Source of the DNA: Melitaea cinxia
Taxonomy: Eukaryota; Arthropoda; Insecta; Lepidoptera; Nymphalidae
DNA length: 64,000 bases
Direction: 5' to 3'
Assembly (NCBI RefSeq): GCF_905220565.1
Contig: NC_059400.1
Location: forward strand, 10,872,159-10,936,158
In this document: positions 23,540-36,175 of the stretch, piece after piece
Layout of the letters: the number at the start of each line of letters is the position of its first letter
How positions within the stretch are numbered: position 1 is the first letter of the stretch
Notes under the pieces: model-generated
Told to the model about the DNA's origin: nothing
Databases searched by the model: none
What the model saw: only the letters and a program-made list of their open reading frames with translations
Made by a program: the position numbers and the translations under genes

Positions 23540-24410
23540 TGAGTAACTTTTTAAAAGGCGCAATTTAGTAGAATTTAATAGTTATTTTTATAAAAACTCT
23601 CTATACACCACATTTTTAGTTTTGATTTCAGGCTGCAGTATAAATAACCTATCAGGCGAACTTATAGCTGCTGTATATATTTCATACAAACTATTAACCC
23701 CAATTAAACCCCCTTAGCGCCGTAATATCGCAAAATCCGTTGTTAGCGGACGTCTACTAACTATAATCTACCTCCCTGCCAAATTTTATCTTTGTCCATC
23801 CTGGGGGGATGGACCATCCAGCGGTTATTGAGTTCTCGTGATGAGTGAGTCAGTGACCTTTTTCTTTTATATATATATATAGATTAAGATGCATTGTTTG
23901 GACACCTCCTCACCATCTATAGAGCATACATTTTAAATTTCAAGTCTCTTACTTCAAAAACATAAGGCTTTCATACAAACTTCCATCCCCCGTTTTATCC
24001 CCTTAGAAGTCGAGTTTCATAAAATCCGTTCTTAGCGGATGTTTACGCTCTATAAGGAACCTACCTGGCAAATATTAAGTTTGTAGCTGTTATAGTTTCG
24101 GAGATTTCGTGATGAGTGAGTCAACCTACCATCCCCCGTTTTAACCCCAAAATGGAGTTAATTTCTAAAGATACATTATTTGGACACCTTCTCGCTATCT
24201 ACAGATCATACATTTTAAATTTCAAGTCTCTTACTTCAAAAACATAGGACTTTCATACAAACTTCCAACTCACCTTTTACCCCCCTTAGGGGTCGAGTTT
24301 CGTAAAATCCGTTCTTAGCGGATGTTTACCTCCTATAACGAGTCTACCTGCCAAATTTCAAGTTTGTAGGTGTTATAGTTTTCTTTCACTTTTATATATT
24401 ATATAGATAT
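23540..24410 (+). repeat. Composite repeat with 282-bp tandem units (left copy)
   Basis: Begins CACTGAGTAACTTTTTAAAA, then GGCTGCAGTATAAATAACCT, the AAATCCGTTGTTAGCGGACG block and two further units. The AAACTTCCA landmark recurs at 23977 and 24259, exactly 282 bp apart. Units carry TTTGGACACCT, CTATAGAGCATACATTTTAA, TTCGTAAAATCCGTTCTTAG and TTTCGGAGATTTCGTGATGA. It ends with an (AT)-rich AGAT motif. The same composite recurs at 60738-63790. Confidence 0.8.
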
Positions 24411-24411
24411 A

Positions 24412-24463
24412 TGTTCATGTTTACTATATATATACGAGTATATATATAAAGTAAACATGAACA
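24412..24463. repeat. Hairpin at the end of the composite repeat
   Basis: Left arm TGTTCATGTTTACT from 24412 pairs with AGTAAACATGAACA ending at 24463, extended by alternating TA on both sides with a 2-nt length difference. It abuts the right end of the 282-bp repeat element. Confidence 0.75.
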
Positions 24464-24999
24464 TTCAGCTTTATTTATTCTAAATTTTATTTGTTTAGGA
24501 CAATTGATAACGGTTTGTACCACTTCAAATAACATTAAGAACAACGCTCTTGGTGTCCGCCCTAATTATGTTGATATACACAACTCATTGTGAAACATTG
24601 TTTCCGGCACAGAAAATTATTAGAAGTTTGTTTAAGGTAAAAATTACCTTATTACGAAAAAATAAACAACAAAAAGTTCCTACTTGAATTGAAATTATGT
24701 TAACATGCTCATCGCAACGATTACTACTTTTAATTAAAACAATGTTATGAAATCTTTATTAATAAACTTCTTCATTTCAGTCTTAATGTCTTCGAGTTGT
24801 GAGTCTAATATAATCTGTTTTTCTAAACCATCGTAACAAGTGCTTGAGTTACATTCTGTAATAAATGAAGTCAACATAATACCACGACATGTCAACATTG
24901 TGATATAAAATTTAATTTTCAATATATAATTGTAAATCAAAATAAAAATCGAAAATATCTTCATTAATTTTACAAATTAAAATTTTAATTATTTTTAAA
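24464..24999. other. AT-rich spacer
   Basis: No gene supported; the minus frame 24734-24964 has no domain. Confidence 0.4.
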
Positions 25000-25135
25000 A
25001 GTGATTCAACCGACGGTTCAGAATGCAGATTCTGCAGATGAAAAACTGGCAAGAAACTCCGCAGATACTTTAAAAAAAACATATAAACTGTTTTTTATAC
25101 TATCTTGGATGAAATACAGCGTCACTATAATATAT
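25000..25135 (+). repeat. Interspersed repeat, family J
   Basis: Second copy of the element at 2766-2960, sharing AGATTCTGCAGA, AAGAAACTCCGCA and GATGAAATACAGCGTCACTA. The frame at 25001-25312 is a shadow of it. Confidence 0.65.
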
Positions 25136-26702
25136 TTAAGATGGTCGACTCCTAACTGCGTTCCTCCAAATTCTGTAGGTGTAATAGATCAATTACCGTG
25201 TAAAAAAATTCTAACCCATTTTGAGATTTTACTTTGCTTAAAAAGTCATATATATTCAGAGAACATTACTTATATTCGCTTGGCGTTCGCCTCGGACCAG
25301 AGCGTCAAATAATTGAAACAGATCGCCTCCCGCTTTGTTGCAAGTTAAGATTTAATATGAGTGTAACTCTTTGCAACGATCTATGAGCTCTTTTCTTGTG
25401 TTTTCTTTTTAAGTGGACACATTTAATGTCTCAATTTATCTAGACTTCTAACGCTTAGTAGTAGCGGTTACGCTTGGTTAGTCTTTCCATGGCAAATTTT
25501 GTTATTGTTTTGATGGAAATTATGTAAGTCTACCACCTAATCAGTCAGAATACATACCGACATAAAAAATAATACAAGGAAATTGACGACTGATTGAAGT
25601 TTCGTGTCGATCACGATTACTCTTGATGTTTAAATTAATAATATATCAAACTTTTGATGCTAGGTAAAGATTAACTATATTTCTGAAATATTGTAAAATA
25701 TATATTTAATTAGACATCCGATGTAATTTCAAACACATTATTACGATTGTAAAATGAGTAGAGACATTTTTCATTATCGCTTTATTCCTGTGAACCGTAG
25801 CGTGATATTTAATAGCCTACAATCTTCCTTACTAAAAAGGTTTTCTGATTTAAAATGGGTTTTGATGGAAACTGGTAATTAATTACAAGGATTAGCACGT
25901 TGAAGTAAACTGAATTAGTTTTATATTTATATTCTTATTAAAATTAAATGGAAAAATATAACATCATTTAGTATGATTTTTTCTTTTTAAGTTTCCATTT
26001 TAATATCACGTTTAGTATGTGATTTTTCCACGTTTTGCACACGATTACACACGATATTAAAAATAAACAATACGTTCAAAAACAAATTAAAAGTTTCGAT
26101 CTTAGTTGAAACTGTATATTAATTAGAATATAGTTATTAGCTTTATAATATATACGACTAGATAAACTAAATTACTTTTGAATATTGCACAAAATAAAGG
26201 AGTTTATATAAAAAATAAAAATCCTTTAGCTTTGTCATATTAGTAACAATATTACAAAAACTAGAATGTATCATAGCATGCTAAAAACAAAAACTATGTA
26301 CAGTAAAAATGCCTCAGGACAATTTTTATTATATTTATCGACATTAACGAGCTTATAAAGTGTTTAGGCATTATTCCTGTAACTGTTAAATTATAAAAAA
26401 ATAAAGCTCGTAAAAGAAAACATAATGTAGTCAATTATTAATTTATCAAAACACTCAGTGATTATTGAATAAAAAATAGCCGCACGTGTCTAGTTTAGTT
26501 TTATACCTATAAATGTGTTTTTTCTTTACGTTTCTATTACTAATTTTCATGCAGCTTATTGACTAATCAAGAATTATTGTAAATTAACAAAATATACGTA
26601 TTAAGAGATAAATATTAAACACAGATTCTATAAAACTAATGTTATTAAATCATTAACAAACATAACACAAACTTAATCAATCACATATGTAGTCTAGGAT
26701 AT
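25136..26702. other. AT-rich tract
   Basis: No gene or clear repeat found. Confidence 0.4.
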
Positions 26703-27404
26703 ATGGTCGACATACATTCCTTCCAGCGTGTCGGTCTCTGTATGAACTTGAACAAAACGAAAGTTATGTTTAACAACCAAGTCATACCGAGACCGGTATT
26801 GGTCGATGGTACCCTTCTCGAAGTTGTTCAGGATTATATTTACCTAGGCCATACTATCCAACTAGGCCGCAACAACTTCGAGAAGGAGGCCGACAGGAAG
26901 ATTCGGTTGGGTTGGGCGGCGTTTAGCAGGCTTCGTCGAGTCTTCACTTCAAAGATTCCGCAGTGCTTGAAGACAAAAGTCTTTGAGCAATGCGTCCTGC
27001 CTGTGTTAAGCCGAAACGTGGGCATTGATGAAGGGACTGGTCCACAAATTTAAAGTCGCTCAACGTGCAATGGCACGGGCTATGCTTGGGATTTCTCTCA
27101 AAGATAGGATTAGAAATGAGACTATCCGCGAGAGAACGAAAGTAACCGACATAGCCCACAGAATTAGCAAGTTGAAGTGGCAGTGGGCTGGTCATCGTGG
27201 CCTTGGAGTAGACGGATCCTGGAGTGGAGACCGCGTCTTGGCAAACGCAGTGTGGGACGTCCTCCGGCCCGTTGGACCGACGATCTACGTAAGATTGCCA
27301 CTATAGGCTGGATGAGGATTGCGGAAAACCAGGATGTCTGGCGCGAACTTGGGAGGCCTATGTCCAGCAGTGGACTGCCATAGGCTGAAGTGATGATATG
27401 ATGC
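26703..27404 (+). pseudogene. RTE-clade LINE, 5'-truncated reverse-transcriptase C-terminus with complete 3' tail
   Basis: Three frames read successively. First, 26703-27020 carries GLCMNLNKTKVMFNN, QDYIYLGHTIQL and RLGWAAFSRLRRVF. Second, from 27028, carries HKFKVAQRAMARAMLG, RTKVTDIAHRISKLKWQWAG. Third, from about 27207, carries RRILEWRPR, GKRSVGRPPARWTDDL and VWRELG before the stop region near 27381-27383. This order is the region after the catalytic motifs of RTE-type LINE reverse transcriptases. At least two frameshifts or small deletions (near 27015 and 27205) break it. The GC-rich body contrasts sharply with its flanks. It ends with GGAGGCCTATGTCCAGCAGT and an ATGATATGATG repeat, a complete 3' end. 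The endonuclease and catalytic YADD-type motifs are absent. Dead copy. Confidence 0.8.
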
Positions 27405-28621
27405 AAATTGAAGAATTAAGGTAGGTAATGTTAAAGTAGATGTGTAGAGTGTTTTGTGGGGGTGAACCTAGCTAAAAATACTGCGAGTGCGTGAGAAGGT
27501 CTATATCTAAAACAAGTCAAGGACATTTAATTTTTTACAAAAATACATTTAAAATTAATGCTGAGGTACATTTGTGTATTCCAAATTTATAATTATACGA
27601 AAATTTTGCATCAGAACGTCAAGGTTTATGTTTTAACTTTACTCTCACGAAAAAGCGATAAAACCAGTGCCGTTTAGTTGATGATTGCTACGTCACTATC
27701 ATGCACGCTAAAACTGTATATTCTCAAGAAGCACTCTGTGCCAAGATTAGTTGGAATATCTATATGGTAGAATATATCAAGGAATATCTAGGCAGTTCTT
27801 AAAAAAAGGGCGTAAGGGGTCTACGAACCTCCGGTCACAACGAAGTTCCTTTCGTTTTTGGTAGTTTCGTTGATGTACAGTCATAATTTATAGTAAAAAA
27901 TAATCAAGTTAACAGAGTTAAATTGAAAAATTTGCAAATAAAATATAGGTATTTATTTCTATGTAATGATTTAATGTAAAGAGTAAAAGGTATACGGAAA
28001 AAAAACGCAAACTACACATGGAATATTTAAATAAAATTAAAAAAAGATAAAACTAAAAAAAAATTTAAAAAATTATAAAATAAATACTGAAAAATAGAGG
28101 ATAATTAAGTTACTAACTAATAAAAATTTAAGACCTATACAAGTTTTAAGTATTAATTATAATTTTTAAAAAACATTAATTCCCTATTACTTATTATAAA
28201 AATAAACAAAAGTTATGATTTATCTTATCATAATTTTTATTCACAGTAGTAATTGGTTTGTTGTTAATTAAAATATGACACATATGTTTGAGATCTAATT
28301 TTATACTATTGCAAAAAATGTCGAGAAAGTCTTGTTATGCTTCTTTCGATCTCGCCTTCGATCGGGGCTCTTTTTTCAATTTCTCATTCCGATCAGTGCG
28401 TATACCGCGCGGTAAGGGACTTCGTTCCAACTACCACATTGATATTCCTCGTGTGTTAAATATAGCCTCCCATAAAATTAGTCACAACTATAAACATATC
28501 CAATATGTTGATCGTCCTAAAACTGCCAATGTAGGTATCACCGTTAGATGTGCGTCAGCGCGAAGTTTGACTTAATTAATGTCCTAATAATACTATGGTT
28601 AAGCTGTGCGTTTGTTTGCAG
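27405..28621. other. AT-rich, probable intron upstream of the host exon
   Basis: No gene seen until the GC-richer patch at 28320-28560, whose frame (28288-28575) has no domain and which I cannot identify. The tract ends in GTTTGTTTGCAG, a good splice acceptor. Confidence 0.4.
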
Positions 28622-29070
28622 TCCGACAGGAGAACGAGCGGTTGATGCACGACGTCCTCCAGGCGGGAATCGCCAATCGCACCCACTCGGCATCGCGCTG
28701 ACGCCGCGCTACTCGCCGCGCCCGCGGCTCGACAACATTCGACCCGCTGCCGCGCCGCCCGAGGAGCCACCGGACTTCACTCCAGTCGTGGACGTCCCAT
28801 TCACTCCCTACGAACACGACACAGAGCCTGTGCCTACGGCGCACTCCCTCGGCACAACGGTGAGCGAAGCCGACGCAGGCCCAGCGTGATTCGGTCCAAG
28901 CGCACTAGCTTCGGTTCCTGGCCTGCTAATATTATTCGTATGGATATACTACGCATAAACGCATAAACTGTGGCAAACGAGTGCGGGTTCCATTTTTGAA
29001 GTGAGTGGCTGAGAGTGTAGCTAGATTTTGCAAAATTGTGAATCAATAAATACGAAATGTTATTTGTTAT
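28622..29070 (+). CDS. Probable terminal exon of an unidentified host gene, with an apparent frame change
   Basis: A pyrimidine-rich acceptor (GCGTTTGTTTGCAG, AG at 28620-28621) opens a GC-rich block unlike the AT-rich surroundings. From 28624 one frame reads RQENERLMHDVLQAGIANRT with strongly GC third positions, then a TGA at 28699-28701. From about 28690 the frame one base lower reads PRYSPRPRLDNIRP, PPEEPPDFTPVVDVPFTPYE and onward, also GC-rich in third positions, to a TGA at 28887-28889. A polyadenylation signal AATAAA lies at 29045-29050. I read this as a last coding exon plus 3' UTR. Either the protein ends at the first TGA, or an indel separates two parts of one frame (pseudogene, allele or read error). 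The predicted end is proline- and acid-rich, without recognised domains. The gene is not identified; earlier exons were not found. Confidence 0.5.
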
Positions 29071-32000
29071 TATAGGTACACATATAATATATAATGATAT
29101 TGTACGATGGAGATAGAAAGTCTGTATCTACTCCCATTATTAAGATAAGGATATAAATTAAATTATATTAGTCGGTGGTTAAACTATGAAAATAACCTCT
29201 TAATTGTACGGAAGAAAGAAACGAAAATTACATTAAGGTATAAACGTAAATATATAACACATAAATCAATGATAATAATAATTAAAGTGCACTATTAATC
29301 TGCGAACAATAACGATCAATTTTGCCAGGAAATTTATATTATATAAAATAACTTTTCTAACTTACGGGATCAATTAACTTGATAACTACAAGTGTAATTT
29401 AGTCAATTTTAATATTTGCTTTCGAAGGTCAATTTATACGAGCTATATTATTTTAAATCTTGAGATACGATTACTATAAAAAAAAATATAACTGATTATA
29501 CATTTAACAATTACTCTTTCTTTTAATATTATCGCACAGAAATATTAGGCAACATGTCGAGATCCATAAATACGATAACCTAAGCCAGAATATTTGGCCA
29601 GACAGGTATCCATTAACCATTTCAGAGACGAGGTCCTGGTTTTCGAGTCCAAACACACTTATATTTATCTATAAATCTATCTATTTAAAGTCATTAATCT
29701 GTTATACGTGCTAGTATATTCTCCAATCCGACAATATTTCGTGTCGCGATTTAGTCACAATCATAGAGCGTAGAGATGCAACGTCTACGCAAACGCAATC
29801 AAAAACAGAGGACCGACATTATTACGTAGCTGCAAGAAAAAATCTCACACTTTACTGGGACAATGTCTTAACCTAAAGCTGAATACATTGAAATTGTTAA
29901 AGCTATAGCTATTAAAGCTATATACACATTTTCCGGAATATATACAGCCTCATAGAAGTAACTCTTCTACTGACGGACATATGAGTCATGTCATTCTCTA
30001 TTTTATGGGTGGATGTTTATTATACTTAGCTTTCTATGTTGCGTATGTCATTTGTGAAAAAACTTCAGTGCAATACAAAGAATACGATTAGATTAATCGT
30101 TACATTGCTACAATCGTAATATTTGATGTTGTACAAAAGCTTTTAATTTATGTTTCTCTTTTCTATACAATATTTAAAAATAAATGTCATTGATTTCATT
30201 GATTTGTTTTACTATTTTAAGTATACATTTTTATGGACAGGATATATTTTTATGGTATTTGAATGCTATTATTTCATAATAAATAGACTTTTTATTAAAA
30301 TCAAAATATTTATTATATTATGATGTGTACGTGAACATTGTTCTACTAATTCCATTTAATAAAATAAAACAAATAAATCATGTCTTTTGAGAAACTGTAG
30401 TGTATTTTAAAACAAAGAAGTCTGTCTGTCAAGTCTAGTCAATGAGCTTCTAACCCGTGCTTTTATCTGATAAGAATAAGAGCTTTTGTATTGTAGTTAT
30501 TGTAGAAATTATCAATATTGTTATACAGAACGATGAGAATTGAACGCTATCTATTCTTATTATTGTAAAGAGTAAAATCAATGTGCATGCTTCAATAGTG
30601 TTGTCGTATTCAACCGCTAACTTGAATGCACGCGAGTGACTGAATATAGCACATTTAACGCTGTCATTTATGGTATTTTTTATTGTTACAAGTTTACTAC
30701 ATAATTTTCATTAATATATACTGTATATTAATGACAATTATTATTTATATTATATTATACATATAATAATCGTATGGCGGAAGATATTAAATATACCATT
30801 ATACAACTTAACTCTTTAGTAACCTTCTTTATGAACATGTACTAGGACAAGTATTTTTCAGCCAATCCGTTTGCTATTTAGTTTTTAACGTACTAAACTA
30901 AAATTAAAATATTTTATATGCATTAAAGAGATGGGTGAAGATTCTTTTAGTTCGGATTTTCTACTAGCACATAATATATCAGTCTTGACAGCGCTATCAA
31001 AAATACCATCAAGAATATGTTTATATTTTATAATTATGCAAATATATTAATAATTGAATATGATTAAAGTTAAATAAAGTGGTTTAATATTTTTTGTATT
31101 GTTATTAATATTAAACTGTTATATATGATTCGATCTGACATGTAACATTTTTAATAATTTGAAATAAAAAGTTTTGTTATTTGCGTCGTATATAAATAAA
31201 TTGTGTTGATGTTCTACAAAGAAAAATGTTATTTAAATTGTCGTTTTAGCTATAGCTAAATGCAAGGCCCTGTATTTTTAAGCTGTTCCTATAATGGACG
31301 TTAAATTTTTACTTATGAAATAAAGTCACAAAACGTAATTTAAGTAAATATATATTAACTATTGATGTTTAATTTAATACATAGATAGGTCTAAGGTGAA
31401 TGTTCGCATATGTAATACCTGTGTATGTTTGTTAACCTTTTAGATAGTACATCCGTCTATAAACACTGTCTGTAGAAAACAAATGATGTATTGGTGGGCA
31501 TATTATACAAATTAAATGTTCCATGTAAATTAGCTTAATTGTTTCATGTTAACTCAGACAGAAGTATTCGTATTGATTTTTTTTGTGACAAGTAAAAGTT
31601 ACGTGTTAATTGTTAAACTTTTATTTTTATTCGGAAAGAACACAATATTTTGCTTTAATTGAAACTTGTTTTCATTAAGCTTACAATATACATTAAAATT
31701 ATATAACGTATATTTCACTGTATTATTTTTATACACATGTTCGTAAATGTTCAAAGTATACCCGAATTTTTAACCAGACGTACGGATAGTTCGATCAAAT
31801 ATCTGTTGAAAGTAAATGTACGTTAGTCTTAATCGTGATTTGCATCCTCTACCGTCTCCGAGTGATACGTTAAGCTACGTGTTCAAGTGTTATTCGTAAT
31901 ATCAAAGATTCTCGCCTCGAACGAACTGTCTCACAAGTTGGCTATACTATAAATCTATTCCAGTCTAAGTGTGACCTATTAACGTATACTTAGTGTTAGA

Positions 32001-33289
32001 CGAATTTTAAAAAGCAAAGAATTTTATAGTTGTTTGTTGTAAATGTCAGTTTTAATTAATCTATTTTACAAAAAAAAAATGTTTAATAAAATACTTTATA
32101 AATAAGAGAAGTTGTATCATTTACGATTCTTTTTAATTGTGCTGAAATTCGTCAAGTTGGTTATTATGTCGGAGATTTGCTCTCAAAGGGGAAACTTGGG
32201 AGAAAGGCCGGGTTTGAAAAGGTAGGATGGAGAGGAGTCGCATTCCTGCCGAGGCGCCATTTCAACTATGCGACGGCTGCTGCGATGTTACCAGCTCAGG
32301 CACTTCATGTACATCGATACATTACAAATTTTGCATGCCTTCAATATCTTACTGATCTTATTTTAAAAATTAGTTCAGGTTTAAGACTTCTTAAATATAT
32401 ATTCCTATTTTATTTGAGGTCTTTATTAAAGTTATATTCGTTAAATTCTTTATATATTTTTTTGTTACAATGATAATTGAGCCAATTTAATAATGGAATA
32501 TCTAATATAAATATGCGTGGCCCCTGACTTAAAGAATGAAAATATAATTTTATTGATTTTCCTATTTAAATTATATAAAGCTGTGTAGCTTGCAATATAA
32601 TAACAACATTTTGAATGTGTTAAATCTGCGTATAATGTTCAAACCTAAACGTTTCTTGTGGCTTCTTCCTGATAGGTATAAAGATAGTTAGCACCTTGAT
32701 TAAGGTTGTGTTACGTTTGCCGCTTCGATTCCTTAATTCAAAGCGTTGTTAACTTTTGAGACCAATGATCTCGAATTTCATTTAAATTCTCTAATTTTTT
32801 TCTCTCTTAATTCATTTCATTTTAATTCTCTAATATAAATTATTTTATAAACGAACTAGTATATATTAGAATAATGATGAAATAACAACAATAAAATATG
32901 TTTTTTTTGCAACAGTTTTATAATATAGGTAAGTATATATAATATATAATAACTAACATGTGCATACTTATTATTTTTTTCTCATAACATGCGCGAATAA
33001 ATTTTATACATTACTGTCATGTTGTAAATAATAAAGGACAAAATATAATTATTTTGGTATATTATGAAGCAGTAACATGATAATACTTTTTCTCTTTAAG
33101 GGTTTATTTAATAAAGTTCTGTTGTAATTAAACACAACACTGTACTAGAAAATTTTAAATTAAAATATGCTCTGGACAAAGAATTTGGTTTTCGTTTTGC
33201 GAATGTTTTCGCAGCTTAACAAGGAACCTTTATTTGTCCGACGCCAGTGTAAAATACTTTTTCACAGTTTTCAAGTACATATGTATTTT
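29071..33289. other. Long AT-rich intergenic tract
   Basis: About 4.2 kb with no supported gene. A GC-richer island at about 32165-32310 (frame 32177-32473) has no domain. A weak tRNA-like patch near 29630-29655 is too degraded to name. Confidence 0.4.
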
Positions 33290-33522
33290 GACCGATTTCC
33301 AAAAAGGAGGAGGTTCTCAAATCGACTATATTTTTTATGTATGTTACATATGCTTATAATATTTTAATAGAAAGATGATGCTGATGCTTGTTTTGTAGAC
33401 CCATTTAAATTTGGTTGAGATATAACGAGTACTTACTTTTTGAATAATCTGACGCGTATTTACCTGACTATTTTTTTGTCTTCCTACGTTGTATAACTGA
33501 TCAACGTAATTAAAGTCGGTTT
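33290..33522 (+). mobile_element. Family C repeat, diverged copy
   Basis: Runs from GACCGATTTCCAAAAAGGAG through CATTTAAATTTGGTTGAGAT and GCGTATTTACCTGACTATTT to AATTAAAGTCGGTTTTTTTC. Shorter than the 19616 copy; the central ACTGGGTG block is lost. Confidence 0.65.
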
Positions 33523-34787
33523 TTTTCATTTTCGAGCAAACACAATTTTTTTTTAATAGGTGCTAGTTATTGTTACAAAATTATTACTTTATTCAAATAC
33601 TAAATTTATATACTTTTTGGGTATAAAAAGACAGCTACATTTTTTTCTGTAAAAATTTAAAAGTAGTGTATACAAAACGCCTCTTTTTTACAGTAGGTCA
33701 CCAACAATACGATAGACGAAAGTTTGAACGTTGTCTGTTTCAAAGCAACTTCACGAGCAGAATAAAACGGATGCATTGTATTTTTAAAATAAGCATATCG
33801 CTAAAACATTCTAGAGCGATTTACATTGTGATAATATTGCATTACTTTTAATTTTTTGAGTTTAATTTATTGATTGATAAGTCACGTCTCTGTTGATTCC
33901 CATGTGATTGTTGAACATTTTATATATTTTGAAATTGAAGAAAATGGAATAAAATCATTTAATTTGTATACAAAAATATTTAAATATATTCTTTATTTAT
34001 ATATTCACAAATATTGTAAATTTTGTAACTTTAAGGATTATAATGTAAGCCTAAATGAATTAATATCCAGCTTTATGAAGCGTGAATAATAAACACAAAT
34101 TAAGAGGAAGGTACTGTAAAATGCAAATGATTTACAACAAATTGCCATAAATACGGTTACAGCTCATGTTACAGATTTTGTATGTGTTACTTTATGTAAT
34201 AACATTACATAAGTAACATTACATATTATTATAACATATTAACATTACATAAATTACATTTTATTTAATGTAATAACATTCGACCGTTATAAAGTGTCGG
34301 ATACCTCGACATTGTTTCGAGTACCTCATACAAAAACTATTAACAAATCCATATATTTAAGCTGTCTAATGATACCTTACTCGTGACAAAACGGTTTAAC
34401 TACAATTAGCTAAGAAAAGTAAAAATAACAGTCAATTTATTGCTGTATATATTAAGAAAAAAGATTTTATTTTTATTTGAAACATTTAAATCGAAGACAT
34501 ATTTAAATGTACACAAACGACAAAAAATAAACGCACTATTAAGAAAAAAAATGTTACCATCTGCCTAGTCATATATATAAATAATATCTTTCTATGTATA
34601 GCTTTCGGCATGTGAGTAAGTGTACTTAAGTCGGGCACAATAAAATTAATGTTCCACAATTGATTCTTAGGATTGACACACTTCGTTTTCAACGTACACT
34701 TTTTACGCCCGTAATTTTATTGAAAAAAAATAAAAAAATAAAAAATCTAAGCGGCAACCGGTAAAATTCCACCCTACGGCGAGTATT
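33523..34787. other. AT-rich spacer with TAACATTACATA motif cluster
   Basis: Between about 34193 and 34280 the motif AACATTACATA and its near copies recur four or more times. The minus frame 34486-34692 has no domain. Confidence 0.4.
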
Positions 34788-35020
34788 GAAGAAGGACAAA
34801 ACAGGAAATATTTTGCTCAAATTAGGAGCAGCCCAGCTGCTGGGAAGTACATCACCCTTTCAAAAGATTAGTGTTCATGTGGTGAATTAGGTAGTCAGAG
34901 CTCTTGAAGAGAGACGGGGGTAATTTCGGTAACGCGTTTGCTGAAATATTCCTGGTGTAGCAGGTTAAGGTATCCGGTTACCATCAGGCAGACTGTATGT
35001 TTGTTTGTCACGCTTGTAGC
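34788..35020 (+). mobile_element. Family B element, old diverged copy
   Basis: Keeps CAGGAAATATTTTGCTCAAA, GGAGCAGCCCAG, GGTAACGCG and CCATCAGGCAGACTGTATGT then TTGTTTGTC, with many substitutions and no A tail. Confidence 0.6.
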
Positions 35021-35539
35021 AAACAATATAGTATAACCGGATATATCATCAATATAGAAATAGATAAATATGTACGTGGTGATTGTTTAAAAATAATTTG
35101 CTACGTTACGTAAACGTATTTCCGCGTTGTTTAAATTGAAATGAGAAATAAAAAATGCTAATAATAATGCTAAATATATTTGCAGATTTATGTATGCCGA
35201 TATATTTCTTTGAAAGCTTCAATGAGTTTACAAATTTATCAGTTAAAGTGATTATTGCTCTGTGGTCATGTAACATATGTATTATATTTATTTTATAATG
35301 ATCCCTAAATAACATTTTTCTGGTATGAAATACATTTTCCTGTTAGGTATTACTTTAGTAATCAACATAGTTTATCTTGAAAAATTTAAGGATTACGATG
35401 TTTTTTTTTCTGAAATTATGAAGTGTTAGTCGCTATAATATTTTATATCAGTATTTGATTGCTATTTCCAAAATCAAAATGTATTAATTTTCATGATGAG
35501 TAATCAAAAAAAATTTTTTTTGTTTATTTTAAATATATA
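35021..35539. other. AT-rich spacer
   Basis: No gene seen. The minus frame 35106-35315 is unsupported. Confidence 0.4.
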
Positions 35540-36175
35540 GATTAGCGCTTGACTGCGATCTCACCTGATGGTAAGTGAAGATGCAGCCTAAGATGGTGCG
35601 CGCTTGCCTAGAAGATGCCTATTCACTCTTTTTTTATGTCACTAGGTCGGCAAACAAGCGTACAGCTCACCTGATGGTAAGCGATTACCGTAGCTTATAC
35701 CTGCAACACCAGAAGCATCGCAACCGCGTTGCCGACCCAATCCCCAATCCCCCCAGGAGCTCTGGTCACCTTACTCACCAACAGGAACACAATACTGCTT
35801 AAAAACAGTATTATTTTGCTGTGATCTTCTGTAAGGTCGAGGTACTACCCCAGTCGGGCTGCTCCATATTTTGAGCAGGAAATTCCTGCTGTGCCCTACC
35901 TCAGTGAAACTCTCTTGATTTGAAGATACCCAAGTTATAATTAGTTGGAAAAACGAAAGCTGGAAGGGTATTCCCAATTATTGCGGTGCGTATTAAGAAC
36001 GAAGAAGCAAAGCGCTTAGTGCAAGATCATGCGATGCCTTGCGGGTCGGTGGTAGAAAGATGATGGTGGAACCAAATGAGTTCTTGAGCACACTCTCCGA
36101 AATATATCCTGTAAAATACCGACAGAGAGGCAACCTTGCGCGGATGTTCCAGACTTTAAAGTCTAAAAGCAGTAA
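35540..36175 (+). repeat. Longer interspersed repeat (family K) split by a family B insertion
   Basis: The left part (35540-35627) reads CTTGACTGCGATCTCACCTG, ATGGTAAGTGAAGATGCAGC and CTATTCACTC. The right part (35906-36175) resumes with TTGATTTGAAGATACCCAAG, AAAGCTGGAAGGGTATTCCC, GCGGTGCGTATTAAGAACGA and GACAGAGAGGCAACC. I recognise this order as one continuous lepidopteran repeat; the family B copy at 35628-35905 sits inside it. The 60-codon frame at 36039-36221 is incidental. Confidence 0.6.
35628..35905 (-). mobile_element. Family B element, full-length minus copy inserted into family K
   Basis: Begins on the plus strand with a T run and ATGTCACTAGGTCGGCAAAC, ends GTGCCCTACCTCAGT. Close in sequence to the 20763 and 42912 copies, so probably a recent insertion. 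Confidence 0.8.

Noticed and set aside
28548..28621. Coding sequence upstream of the exon in the 28548 frame
   Set aside because: This part is AT-rich, includes the pyrimidine tract and acceptor, and reads as intron.
29630..29655. tRNA or SINE head
   Set aside because: Only a B-box-like GGTTTTCGAGTCC with an insertion; no A box at the right distance.
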